Shown in pieces: positions 15,823-23,617 of a DNA stretch of 64,000 nucleotides. The position numbers were made by a program, and so were the translations under genes. The notes below the pieces were generated by a model that searched no databases, was not told the DNA's origin, and saw only the letters and a list, made by a program, of their open reading frames with translations. The DNA comes from Bacillota bacterium (GTDB taxonomy: Bacteria > Bacillota > Clostridia > Christensenellales > Aristaeellaceae): the NCBI GenBank assembly GCA_023411395.1, contig JAEYOV010000061.1, positions 4,035-68,034 on the forward strand, in the 5' to 3' direction. Each line of letters starts with the position of its first letter. The stretch's first letter is position 1.

Positions 15823-16482
15823 ATGAACAATCTTGTTTTCAATACCACTGCAAACGAACTGAGAACCGCAATCTATGCGCAGTCGGGCAGTGATTTGCAA
15901 CTGGTGCAGCTGGACGGTTCAAACAATTTGCTGGTAGCCGGTACCGTGACGGTATCGGAGATCACAAACCCCGTAACCATCGGCAACGCGACGCTGACGG
16001 TAGAGGGTACTGTAACGGTATCGGAGATCACAAACCCCATAACCATCGGCAACGCGACGCTGACGGTAGAGGGCACCGTAACGGTATCGGAGATCACAAA
16101 CCCCGTGACCATCGGCAACGCGACGCTGACGGTAGAGGGCACTGTGACCATCGGGGCAAGCACTTTCACCTCCGATGCTGTGACCAGCACATCCGTTACA
16201 GGCACCGGCGTCATCTTTGCGGACACGGATATTTCCACGCTGAAGGTGGCCTCCATCTTTGTCTATAACGAGGATACCACGCCGATCACCATATCCCTGC
16301 AGATCAGCCCCACGACGGATACCAACCTGTATGTGGATGATCCATCCTATACGGACCAGGTGATTGCCGCCAACGACAGCCTGTATATGGCTGTTTCCAG
16401 CTTTGCGCACTATATCCGCCTGCAATATAACCTGGGCGCCGAAACGGCCACGTTCAGCGCTTATTTCAACGCCCAGGCATAG
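15823..16482 (+). CDS. DUF6385-type protein with three internal 22-residue repeats
   Basis: A 219-aa protein beginning MNNLVFNTTANELRTAIYAQ, a start typical of DUF6385 proteins, without a signal peptide. Residues 40-105 are three near-identical copies of a 22-residue unit (GTVTVSEITNP.TIGNATLTVE), Thr-rich and beta-strand-prone, followed by a partial fourth. The C-terminal about 105 residues (SIFVYNEDTTPITISLQ, HYIRLQYN) match the end of the upstream DNRLRE/DUF6385 protein. AAAGGAG lies 8 nt before the ATG. The many Thr residues next to a glycosyltransferase gene suggest the repeats may be O-glycosylated (inference). Confidence 0.72.
   Translation: MNNLVFNTTANELRTAIYAQSGSDLQLVQLDGSNNLLVAGTVTVSEITNPVTIGNATLTVEGTVTVSEITNPITIGNATLTVEGTVTVSEITNPVTIGNATLTVEGTVTIGASTFTSDAVTSTSVTGTGVIFADTDISTLKVASIFVYNEDTTPITISLQISPTTDTNLYVDDPSYTDQVIAANDSLYMAVSSFAHYIRLQYNLGAETATFSAYFNAQA
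15940..16137 (+). repeat. Three tandem 66-bp direct repeats inside the DUF6385 gene
   Basis: Units 15940-16005, 16006-16071 and 16072-16137 differ at only a few bases, mostly silent (for example ACCGTG, ACTGTA and ACCGTA at the unit start), with one V to I change. The in-frame period makes copy-number change by slippage harmless to the frame. Confidence 0.9.
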
Positions 16483-16505
16483 CAATTTTTCCAAATCAGG
16501 CCCAT

Positions 16506-16533
16506 GGGCAGGCGGCTGGCCGGCCGCCTGCCC
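16506..16533 (+). promoter_or_regulatory. Stem-loop between the DUF6385 gene and the glycosyltransferase gene
   Basis: GGGCAGGCGGC (16506-16516), loop TGGCCG, GCCGCCTGCCC (16523-16533), eleven perfect pairs and only CTTTG after it. Possible attenuator or mRNA 3' stabiliser that lowers expression of the enzyme relative to the structural protein. Confidence 0.45.
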
Positions 16534-16552
16534 TTTGAAAGGAGAAAACAAA

Positions 16553-18412
16553 GTGGCGGCGAAAAAGCCGGGCATCAGCCTTTGCATGATCGTAAAGGAT
16601 GAGCAGGAGCTTTTGGAAGAATGCCTTTTAAGCGTGCAGGGCGTGGCGGATGAAATACTGGTGGCTGACACCGGCTCAACGGACTTAACGGTTCAAACCG
16701 CGGAGCGCTGCGGTGCGCAGGTGTACGGCTATCCCTGGGATTTCAGCTTCAGCAACGCCCGCAACTTCATCATGGAAAAGGCCTCCTGCGAATGGATCCT
16801 GCTGTTGGACGCGGACGAACGCCTCTTCCCGGAAGACAAGGCACGGCTCCTGGATTTTGTAAACAATACAAGCGGCGACGGCGCACATTTCAAAGTGTAC
16901 AACCATTTCGGGTCATACGGTGACGGGCTGTATACGCTCCATAATGCCCTGCGCCTGGTACGCAACAACGGGCTGTACCGCTTTGTGGGCGATATCCATG
17001 AACAGATCGCCCGAACCGGCCGCGAACCTATGGACGGCCTTTTTGCCGTTACCGATATCCGCCTGCATCATCTGGGGTATCTGGACAGCGTTGTCAAAAG
17101 CAAGAACAAGCGGGAGCGGAACATTCCCCTGCTGATGGGCGAACTGGAAAAAGACCCGGACAACGCCTTCATGCTGTTCAACCTGGGCAATGAATACATG
17201 GCCCAAACGGAATATGAAAAAGCGCTTAAGTGGTATGGGAAAGCACGGGAGCGCTACAGAACGCAGGAGGCTTTCGGCCCCCATCTGCTATTTCGGATCG
17301 CGCTGTGCCATTACAATCTGAACCGGTATGCGATAGCCGTGAAAGCGCTGGCGGAAGGGCTGAATGTCTATCCCGGCTGCACGGACATGGAATACCTGCG
17401 CGGCAGGGTGTATATGGACTGGGGCCGCGATTTTCTGGCCGCCGAAAGCTTCCAGAGAGCCATCGCAATGGGCCAGCCGCATCCTACGCTGCGTTTTTCC
17501 GACGACTGCGCCACCACCAAGCCCCTGTTGTCTCTGGCGGACCTTTTCATGCGGCAGCACGACTATGAAAAGTCGGCGGCCTATTATACGAAAGCCGTCC
17601 AGGCTGACAACAACCTGCACGGCGCGCTGTATGGCATGGCGGACGCGTACCGGAAAATGGGCCTTCCGCCGCCGGAAATTGAAAGCAGGATATCGGCCTT
17701 GTTTGCCAGCCCGGGCCATGTGCCAAACCGCCTTATGCTCACGGCTGTACTGCTTTCCCAAAAGCTGTGGGAGCTTTGCCCAAAGCACCTGACGCTGCTT
17801 GACGGAGAAGATGGCTATGAAAGCGAAATAGCTATTCTGTGGGGGGAATATTACCTTTGGTCAGGCGATTATGAGAATGCTCTGGTGCATTTATGGAAGG
17901 CGGTGCGTGGCAAAGGGTCTTACCGCGTGCTTTTGCGGACGGCAAGGGAAAGCGCCCTGATGCTGTTTGTACTTTTGCTGATGCAAAAGCCCGTCCAGAC
18001 GGAGGAAACGGATGAAGCCGCCGCGGCCGTGGGGCGGGCATTTGGGCGCCTTGGGGAATCGCTTTGCCGCCAGGTATTGTCTGTTTTGGCGGGCAGTAAG
18101 GAAAATATGCTGCAGGGGGAAGAGCCGAGGGAGCTGCTTGCCCTGTTTTCGGCGCTTTTGAAAATCATGCTGGAGTGCGGCGCCTTCGATCTGTTTGAAA
18201 AAACGCTGTATGTGTACAATTACATCGACAGCCCCGGGGTTTTGCTTTCGCTGGCGCAACTGTATCTGGAATGCGGCTTTCCGGTGCTGGCCGGCCAAAC
18301 AGTGCTGCGCTCCGTCAAGGAGCTGGATGCGATCGATGATACGGGCACGCGGGTGCTGCTGGAATCGCTTTTGCAGAGGAAAGCAAGGGGATACAAATCC
18401 GGTCTTTCGTAG
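16553..18412 (+). CDS. Family 2 glycosyltransferase with C-terminal TPR repeats
   Basis: A 619-aa cytoplasmic protein. The GT2 catalytic domain (about residues 5-220) shows SLCMIVKDEQE, a DTGSTD nucleotide-sugar loop and the metal-binding DADE (LLLDADERL) motif. About 400 residues of helical TPR-like repeats follow (NLGNEYMAQTEYEKALKWYG is one). Such GT2-TPR proteins commonly glycosylate surface proteins, with the TPR part binding the acceptor. Start: GTG at 16553 after AAAGGAG. It is the third gene of the DUF6385 cluster; the adjacent Thr-rich repeat protein is an obvious candidate acceptor, not proven. Confidence 0.85.
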   Translation: MAAKKPGISLCMIVKDEQELLEECLLSVQGVADEILVADTGSTDLTVQTAERCGAQVYGYPWDFSFSNARNFIMEKASCEWILLLDADERLFPEDKARLLDFVNNTSGDGAHFKVYNHFGSYGDGLYTLHNALRLVRNNGLYRFVGDIHEQIARTGREPMDGLFAVTDIRLHHLGYLDSVVKSKNKRERNIPLLMGELEKDPDNAFMLFNLGNEYMAQTEYEKALKWYGKARERYRTQEAFGPHLLFRIALCHYNLNRYAIAVKALAEGLNVYPGCTDMEYLRGRVYMDWGRDFLAAESFQRAIAMGQPHPTLRFSDDCATTKPLLSLADLFMRQHDYEKSAAYYTKAVQADNNLHGALYGMADAYRKMGLPPPEIESRISALFASPGHVPNRLMLTAVLLSQKLWELCPKHLTLLDGEDGYESEIAILWGEYYLWSGDYENALVHLWKAVRGKGSYRVLLRTARESALMLFVLLLMQKPVQTEETDEAAAAVGRAFGRLGESLCRQVLSVLAGSKENMLQGEEPRELLALFSALLKIMLECGAFDLFEKTLYVYNYIDSPGVLLSLAQLYLECGFPVLAGQTVLRSVKELDAIDDTGTRVLLESLLQRKARGYKSGLS

Positions 18413-18435
18413 ATTCCCTTGTCGCCGGCCGCCTC

Positions 18436-18639
18436 CTACCGGACGTAGGCAAAAAGCATCCACAGGATGACCACCAGGGAGAGTACGATGGAAGCGACGG
18501 CGATATTGCGGTGAAAGGCGCGGGAGGAGGCCAGTGCATCTCCCGTCAGGTTTTGCCCTGCGATCCACAGCCCGCAGATCAGCGTGGAAAGCAGCAGAAG
18601 AATATCAATAATGGCTACGATGATGACGATGGTTTTCAT
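18436..18639 (-). CDS. Small two-helix membrane protein of unknown function
   Basis: A 67-aa protein made almost only of two hydrophobic helices (about 2-28 and 46-64) joined by a short polar loop (TGDALASSRAFHRN). No family was recognised. Its ATG overlaps the stop of the TetR-family gene upstream by four bases (ATGA), so it is translated with the regulator and is probably under its control. It could be a small membrane effector or partner of an exporter encoded elsewhere. Confidence 0.6.
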   Translation of the reverse strand: MKTIVIIVAIIDILLLLSTLICGLWIAGQNLTGDALASSRAFHRNIAVASIVLSLVVILWMLFAYVR

Positions 18640-19190
18640 TTTTCTTTCTCCTTTTGGGGGGCGGGGGAGGCAAGCAGCACATCCACCAGCCTGTTTAGAA
18701 TTTCGTCGCGCTGGGATTTGTCAAAAGGGTCATACCCGGTATAGCTGTGGAACGCGCCATGCCGCACCAGGGCCGATTGCAGTCCGGTGATCAGCATGAA
18801 GGACAGGAGCCGCAGGTCCCTTTCATCCCTGTCCGGCAGGATGGTACGCAAAAGGGGTAGGATCATTTGGGGAACCTCCGTGCCTCCCTGCAGGAGGGCA
18901 TGTTCCAGCGTTACTTTTGTAAACTGATAGTAGCTGACCACCATGTCGGACATTTGCCGCAGCATGTTTTTCAGCCGGGATATGGGGTCGGTTTCACCGA
19001 CGGGCGGCACCAGCCACTTTCCGGCTTCCATGCGCATGATTTCATCCACCGCCGCATGGACCAGTTCATCCTTGGAACCATAGTAATAGCTGACCAGGGC
19101 GGCATTGATGCTTGCACGCCCGGCGATCTGACGTACCGTAAGGCTTTGGGGGTCCTGCGTCTCCTTTAGCAGCGCTATCGCCGCGTCCAT
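18636..19190 (-). CDS. TetR-family transcriptional regulator
   Basis: A TetR repressor with N-terminal helix-turn-helix (TVRQIAGRASINAALVSYYYGSKDELVH, about residues 18-45) and a helical ligand domain, 184 aa from the ATG at 19190. The frame upstream of that ATG encodes PRNEDAKQALMDAA, exactly a TetR N-terminus, but has no ATG, GTG or TTG. A good GGAAGGAG site lies 9-10 bases before an ATC codon at 19227-19229. So either a rare ATC start is used, an ATG was mutated, or the shorter form is made. A perfect palindrome overlapping its promoter start site suggests autorepression. Confidence 0.85.
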   Translation of the reverse strand: MDAAIALLKETQDPQSLTVRQIAGRASINAALVSYYYGSKDELVHAAVDEIMRMEAGKWLVPPVGETDPISRLKNMLRQMSDMVVSYYQFTKVTLEHALLQGGTEVPQMILPLLRTILPDRDERDLRLLSFMLITGLQSALVRHGAFHSYTGYDPFDKSQRDEILNRLVDVLLASPAPQKEKEK

Positions 19191-19258
19191 CAGCGCCTGT
19201 TTGGCATCTTCATTGCGTGGGATGGGCTCACACTCCTTCCTGAATGTTTAAATATGTT

Positions 19259-19300
19259 TTAAACATGTTTAATTCTATTGGAATGTGAATGATTTGTCAA
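19259..19300 (-). promoter_or_regulatory. TetR promoter with palindromic operator
   Basis: Minus strand TTGACA (complement 19295-19300), 17-bp spacer, TAGAAT (complement 19272-19277). A perfect 14-bp palindrome TTAAACATGTTTAA (19259-19272) starts at the edge of the -10 box and covers the expected transcript start. Confidence 0.65.
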
Positions 19301-19331
19301 TGCTTTTTCAAATATTTTTTTCAGTCCTGTC

Positions 19332-19379
19332 TTTACAAACGCATCATTCTTGCGTATAATAAAAGAGAACAAATGTTCT
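19332..19379 (+). promoter_or_regulatory. SOS promoter with LexA box (radical-SAM repair operon)
   Basis: TTTACA (19332-19337), 17-bp spacer, TATAAT (19355-19360), then AGAACAAATGTTCT (19366-19379), a fully symmetric match to the Gram-positive LexA core GAAC-N4-GTTC, covering the expected start site. Confidence 0.7.
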
Positions 19380-19468
19380 TGTTATGTAAAATCAGTCATT
19401 CCTGCGGAAAACGGGCCGCCAAAGCATACTGCTGAGGGACGGACAATGATTGAGGCGGGTGAAACCTC

Positions 19469-20806
19469 TTGGATCTGATGGACAAGCTTACGATTCTGGC
19501 GGACAGCGCCAAATATGACGCCGCCTGCACCTCCTCCGGGGTGGACAGGCCCGGCAGCAAGGGTATTGGCAGCGCCGTGGCGGGCGGCTGCTGCCACACG
19601 TTTGCGGCGGACGGGCGGTGCGTGTCGCTTTTGAAAGTGCTTTTGAGCAACCACTGTATTTACGATTGCAAGTACTGCGTCAACCGCTGCTCCAATGATG
19701 TGCCGCGGACCGCATTCACGCCTTCGGAGCTGGCGGAGCTCACCATCCAATTCTACCGCCGCAATTATATTGAAGGACTGTTCTTATCCAGCGGCGTATT
19801 GAAAAGCCCCGACCATACCATGGAACAGATGATACGGGCCATTGAAATTCTAAGGTGCAAATACCAGTTCTGGGGCTACATCCACTGCAAAACCATTCCG
19901 GGCGCGTCGGGCGAGCTCGTTCACCGGCTGGGCGTTTTGGCGGACCGGCTCAGCATTAACATAGAGCTTCCCAGCGAGGAAAGCCTTGTGAGGCTGGCGC
20001 CCAACAAAACGAAGAAGGCCATATTATCGCCCATGGCGCTGATCAGAAGCGGGATCGAAGATAGCCGCCAGGAGATTATGAAATTCAAAAACGCGCCCCG
20101 CTTTGCTGCCGCGGGGCAGGCGACGCAGATGATTATCGGCGCCAGCCCGGAAACCGATTATCACATCCTCAAGCTGGCCTCCGGGCTGTATGATAAATAC
20201 CGGCTGAAGCGCGTGTTCTATTCCGCTTATATCCCGGCGGTGGAGGACACCCTTCTGCCGTCGCTGAATACCAAGCCGCAGCTTTTGCGGGAGCACCGGC
20301 TGTACCAAGCCGATTTTTTGCTCCGCCAGTACCAGTTTACAGCCGATGAAATACTCAGCGAGAAGGCCCCCAATTTCAACCCGTATCTGGACCCCAAATG
20401 CAATTGGGCTGTACAGAACATGCATCTTTTCCCGGTGGATGTGAACACCGCCTCGCTGGCGGAGCTTTTGAGGGTGCCTGGGATTGGCCCCACCAGTGCC
20501 CAGCGCATTGTGACCGCCCGCAGAAACGGCAGGCTGGACTTTGCGGCGCTCAAGCGCATCGGTGTGGTCTTAAAGCGTGCCCAGTATTTCATCCGTGCCG
20601 GGGACATGCCCTGCGGTATAACGGCCAGCCGGGAAACAACCGTACGGGCGCTGATCGACCCCAATTTGGGCGCCTTCGGCATGGAGCAGCTTTCGCTGTT
20701 CCCTGCCATAAAGGGTATGGGTATGAACCTTTGGGCAGGCGGGAAGACGATGAACATCAAAAGCGCGGTGGAGGAGGCGGTTTTGTGCCTGGCGCAAGGC
20801 CATTAA
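19469..20806 (+). CDS. Putative DNA modification/repair radical SAM protein (TIGR03916 type)
   Basis: A 445-aa radical-SAM enzyme. The [4Fe-4S] triad is C63-x3-C67-x2-C70 (CIYDCKYC); additional cysteines near 20, 41-42 and 51 are family features. A C-terminal helix-hairpin-helix (VNTASLAELLRVPGIGPTSA, about 330-350) implies DNA contact. The family is linked by gene neighbourhood to uracil-DNA-glycosylase-type repair; the reaction is not established. Start: TTG at 19469 gives MDLMDKLTILADSAKYD, matching family N-termini; the later ATG (19478) has a poorer fit. The LexA box places it in the SOS response. Confidence 0.85.
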   Translation: MDLMDKLTILADSAKYDAACTSSGVDRPGSKGIGSAVAGGCCHTFAADGRCVSLLKVLLSNHCIYDCKYCVNRCSNDVPRTAFTPSELAELTIQFYRRNYIEGLFLSSGVLKSPDHTMEQMIRAIEILRCKYQFWGYIHCKTIPGASGELVHRLGVLADRLSINIELPSEESLVRLAPNKTKKAILSPMALIRSGIEDSRQEIMKFKNAPRFAAAGQATQMIIGASPETDYHILKLASGLYDKYRLKRVFYSAYIPAVEDTLLPSLNTKPQLLREHRLYQADFLLRQYQFTADEILSEKAPNFNPYLDPKCNWAVQNMHLFPVDVNTASLAELLRVPGIGPTSAQRIVTARRNGRLDFAALKRIGVVLKRAQYFIRAGDMPCGITASRETTVRALIDPNLGAFGMEQLSLFPAIKGMGMNLWAGGKTMNIKSAVEEAVLCLAQGH

Positions 20807-21558
20807 CGGAACCCAGTGACGTGGTGTACCTGTACGACGGCAGCCTGCCTGGTCTCTTTTGCTGCATTCATGAAAGCGTGTACACCCATGAGCTGCCCTT
20901 TGCCATCCAGGCGGAAGGAGAGGCTCAAATGGCGCTTTTTTTCCGCAAGCGGGTGAAAACGGATTTGGAAAAAGCCCAAAGGGTCAGCAATGCCATGATG
21001 GAAAAGGTTTCTCTTCGCGCTTTTGAGCTGATGAGAACCGCATTCTATAGCTGCCTGAAGGAAAAGGAAACCGCCCTTTTACGTTTCGCGCTGCTGGCGT
21101 TTAAAGAAGGGCCGAAGGTCATTCAAATGCTGGCACACCCGGACGTGGCCGCGTTATTGGAGGCGGAACGGCACCTGTTGCGGGAAGGCCATCTGCTGAC
21201 GGGGTTTGTGCGCTTTTCCGATTGTGATGGAAAGCTGGTGGCCGCCATCAGCCCCAAAAACTTTATACTGCCATTCATCGCCGGCCATTTTGCAGACCGC
21301 TTCAGGAACGAGACATTTGCCATCTATGACAAGACCCACAAGGCGGCGCTATACTATCAGGATGGGAAGATGGAGCTTGTGCAGCTTGAGGAAGCGCTTT
21401 TTCCCGAAGCGTCTGAAACGGAAGAGCAATACCGCGCCCTATGGCGGCAATTTTACAAGACCGTGGCCATTGAGGACCGCTACAATCCCAAATGCCGCAT
21501 GACACACATGCCCAAACGCTATTGGGAAAACATGACCGAGATGCGGGATCTGCTGTAA
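20785..21558 (+). CDS. TIGR03915-family putative DNA repair protein
   Basis: A 257-aa protein that begins soon after its start with VVYLYDGSLPGLFCCIHESV and ends KCRMTHMPKRYW, both hallmarks of the TIGR03915/DUF4130 family, constant partner of the radical-SAM repair protein upstream. In some bacteria this domain is fused to a uracil-DNA glycosylase. Start: GTG at 20785, 7 nt after AGGAGG; the gene then overlaps the radical-SAM gene by 22 bases, consistent with coupling. Function in repair is inferred from partner and SOS control. Confidence 0.82.
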   Translation: MPGARPLTEPSDVVYLYDGSLPGLFCCIHESVYTHELPFAIQAEGEAQMALFFRKRVKTDLEKAQRVSNAMMEKVSLRAFELMRTAFYSCLKEKETALLRFALLAFKEGPKVIQMLAHPDVAALLEAERHLLREGHLLTGFVRFSDCDGKLVAAISPKNFILPFIAGHFADRFRNETFAIYDKTHKAALYYQDGKMELVQLEEALFPEASETEEQYRALWRQFYKTVAIEDRYNPKCRMTHMPKRYWENMTEMRDLL

Positions 21559-21584
21559 ATTCAGACAAAACAAGGTCAAAAAAG

Positions 21585-21615
21585 TCGAGCGCGCGGAGGC
21601 TCGATCGTTTATAAT
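21585..21615 (+). promoter_or_regulatory. Promoter region with inverted repeat upstream of the AraC-type gene
   Basis: TCGAGC (21585-21590) and GCTCGA (21599-21604) form an inverted repeat just upstream of TATAAT (21610-21615). There is no good -35 box, so activator dependence is possible. Confidence 0.4.
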
Positions 21616-21657
21616 GAAGCTGCTTCCGGAGGCAAAACAATACAGGAGAAAAAGGCT

Positions 21658-23169
21658 ATGGATTATTCGCTGTGCATTCTGTCGGTGGTCACCTTCATTG
21701 AAAAACGGGTCAGGGACGGCATGGATCCGCAATTGCTTGAGCAGGCCACAGGGTTTTCCTACCGTCATTTGCGGGAGGTGTTCAGGGAGCGCACCAGGAT
21801 GACGCTGGCCAGGTACGCCCTGTCCAGGCGGGTCGCCCACGCCGCATTTGACATCAAGCATACGGGAAAAAGCCTGACGGATATCGCAGGGGAATATGGG
21901 TTTGAAGCCTATGATTCGTTTTCCCGGGCGTTTTTAAGGGAAACAGGCGTCTTGCCCAGCCTTTTTCGCAAAACAAACATCCCTGTGGGACGAAAAAAAT
22001 TGGCTGCAGGCGCGTATGGCCCGGCCATACTGCCGGGTGATATGCCTGCAAGCAGCCGGACGGAGGCGGAGAACATGACAAAAGATATGGAAAAGACCGC
22101 GGGAAGCTGCATCCTGTATGGGGTGCCGAAAGTGGAATACACCTATGAGGAATGTACGCCCTTCCCTTCCTGCCTGAAGGCCTGCCTGAACTATATGGGC
22201 CAGCAGGCCGACTATTCCAGCCTGATGGCGGTAAGCGGCGCGGCGTTCCGGCTGCGCTGGAACGTGGACAGGTGGGATGGCGGAAACGTAGACATTCAGT
22301 ATGTCTACGAGGACCCGCTGGAGGCTTTCCGCCGCTCCTTTCAGGCGGTGGGGCGCAAGGTGCGGATGCTCCCGCGTGAGGGGAGCAGCAAGGAGCAGTT
22401 CATGGCCTTTATCCGGGAGGAAATCAATTTTGGCCGGCCGGTGATCGCCCTGGGCATCATCGGGCCGCCGGAGGCCTGTATCCTCACCGGGTATATGGAT
22501 GACGGGAAAACGCTGCTGGGCTGGAACTTTTTCCAGGGCAATCCGGAGTTTGACCGGGAGCGGGAGACCCATGAGTGCGGGTATTTCATTTCCCATGCCT
22601 GGTGGGAAAACGGGTGCACCAGGCTTTTGATGGCCATCGGGGAGGAGGCGGGGGAGCCTGCTTCCATCCTGGAACTGCTTGAAAACGCTGCCGAGGTGCT
22701 GACGAAGGAACGCATCACCGTTTGTGACCCCGGCGCCTCAGAAAAGCGTGTTTATGCCGGGGGCCAGGCCGCGTATGACGCCTGGGCCGGGGCCATCGGA
22801 AATGACCGGGAGTTTCCGCAAAACGCGGTGCTGCCCCTTTTGTTCGAACGCACCATGTGCCAGACAGACGCCCAGGTCATGGTAGGGGAGGGCCGCTCCC
22901 ACGCGGCCTGCTGGATGCGGAAGGTGGGGGAAAGACATCCGGAAATCAGGGAGCTGTGCGTAAAGGCGGCCCAGCAATTCCGGGAAGCGGCGGGCTGCGC
23001 GATGGAAATGTACAAGGTCAAGGGTGGTTTCGAGCAGAACGAGCAAAATATACGCACCCTCGCCCGGCCCGAAATCCGCAAGCAGATCGTGTCCCTTATC
23101 AAAAAAGCGAAGCATCACGATCAAATGGCCTGTGAGCACATTCTGAACATGCTGGCAAAAATCTCATGA
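21658..23169 (+). CDS. AraC-family regulator fused to a large BtrH/C39-like domain
   Basis: A 503-aa protein. Residues about 1-105 are a complete AraC DNA-binding domain with two helix-turn-helix motifs (LLEQATGFSYRHLREVF and LTDIAGEYGFEAYDSFSRAF). After a linker, residues about 140-500 form an alpha/beta domain with CLNYMGQQADY, AFRLRWN, RPVIALGIIGPPEACILTGY and LLGWNFFQ. These recall the BtrH/C39-peptidase-like fold, but a catalytic Cys-His pair was not confirmed. This reverses the usual AraC order (sensor first). It lies between SOS-box genes but has its own promoter; ligand unknown. Confidence 0.8.
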   Translation: MDYSLCILSVVTFIEKRVRDGMDPQLLEQATGFSYRHLREVFRERTRMTLARYALSRRVAHAAFDIKHTGKSLTDIAGEYGFEAYDSFSRAFLRETGVLPSLFRKTNIPVGRKKLAAGAYGPAILPGDMPASSRTEAENMTKDMEKTAGSCILYGVPKVEYTYEECTPFPSCLKACLNYMGQQADYSSLMAVSGAAFRLRWNVDRWDGGNVDIQYVYEDPLEAFRRSFQAVGRKVRMLPREGSSKEQFMAFIREEINFGRPVIALGIIGPPEACILTGYMDDGKTLLGWNFFQGNPEFDRERETHECGYFISHAWWENGCTRLLMAIGEEAGEPASILELLENAAEVLTKERITVCDPGASEKRVYAGGQAAYDAWAGAIGNDREFPQNAVLPLLFERTMCQTDAQVMVGEGRSHAACWMRKVGERHPEIRELCVKAAQQFREAAGCAMEMYKVKGGFEQNEQNIRTLARPEIRKQIVSLIKKAKHHDQMACEHILNMLAKIS

Positions 23170-23174
23170 TTCTG

Positions 23175-23201
23175 GCCGCCGCGGGGATTTCCCGCGGCGG
23201 C
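23175..23201 (+). terminator. Terminator after the AraC-type gene
   Basis: GCCGCCGCGGG and CCCGCGGCGGC arms (11 pairs) around GATTT, followed by a short AGTTTG tail. Confidence 0.6.
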
Positions 23202-23246
23202 AGTTTGCATTCACCGGAACGGGGAATATCTGCACACATTCCATTC

Positions 23247-23275
23247 TTGATTAGAGAACGTTTGTTTGCTATAAT
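23247..23275 (+). promoter_or_regulatory. Promoter with LexA box inside the spacer
   Basis: TTGATT (23247-23252), 17-bp spacer, TATAAT (23270-23275). The spacer holds AGAACGTTTGTTTG (23255-23268): GAAC-N4-GTTT, one base from the LexA core. Confidence 0.6.
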
Positions 23276-23306
23276 GAGGTAAATGTTCTACAGGAGCGGA
23301 GAAGGA

Positions 23307-23558
23307 ATGGCGGGGGATGCGGGGAAGACATATGTCCGGGTGGAGGCGTGGTTTTCGGAGGACGGCGCGGTGCACCCAACCTGCGTCATCTGGAACAACG
23401 GCGCGCGATACCCTGTGGAAGGCGTGCTGGACGTCCGCCCCGGTGTCAGCCTTCCGGCAAACGGGGCGGGCATGCGCTATACGGTACGCATTGGCAGCCG
23501 TGTGACCCACCTGTTTCGGGCGGGCACCCGGTGGTTTGTGGAGCAAAGACATCCCTGA
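23307..23558 (+). CDS. Small conserved protein of the dinB-associated, SOS-linked type
   Basis: An 83-aa protein (TYVRVEAWFSEDGAVHPTCV, RYPVEGVLDVRPG, GMRYTVRI, RWFVEQR) resembling a small conserved clostridial ORF that usually sits next to the error-prone polymerase gene dinB. No polymerase gene follows here. Function unknown; the fold looks beta-rich. Start: ATG at 23307, after AGGAG. An earlier ATG at 23283 would coincide with the predicted transcript start and leave no leader. The LexA-like box at its promoter supports DNA-damage control. Confidence 0.65.
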   Translation: MAGDAGKTYVRVEAWFSEDGAVHPTCVIWNNGARYPVEGVLDVRPGVSLPANGAGMRYTVRIGSRVTHLFRAGTRWFVEQRHP

Positions 23559-23581
23559 TTTTCTGGGACCTTCTTTTTTGG

Positions 23582-23587
23582 TATAAT
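23582..23587 (+). promoter_or_regulatory. -10 box of ogt
   Basis: TATAAT at 23582-23587, about 30 bases before the ogt start; the -35 region is T-rich with no clear consensus. Confidence 0.4.
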
Positions 23588-23617
23588 GATTTCAATGAAT
23601 AGCAAAGGAGCATTGCC

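Noticed and set aside
15940..16137. Possible CRISPR-like or other non-coding repeat array
   Set aside because: The three 66-bp units are contiguous, have no spacers and are in frame inside a coding gene.
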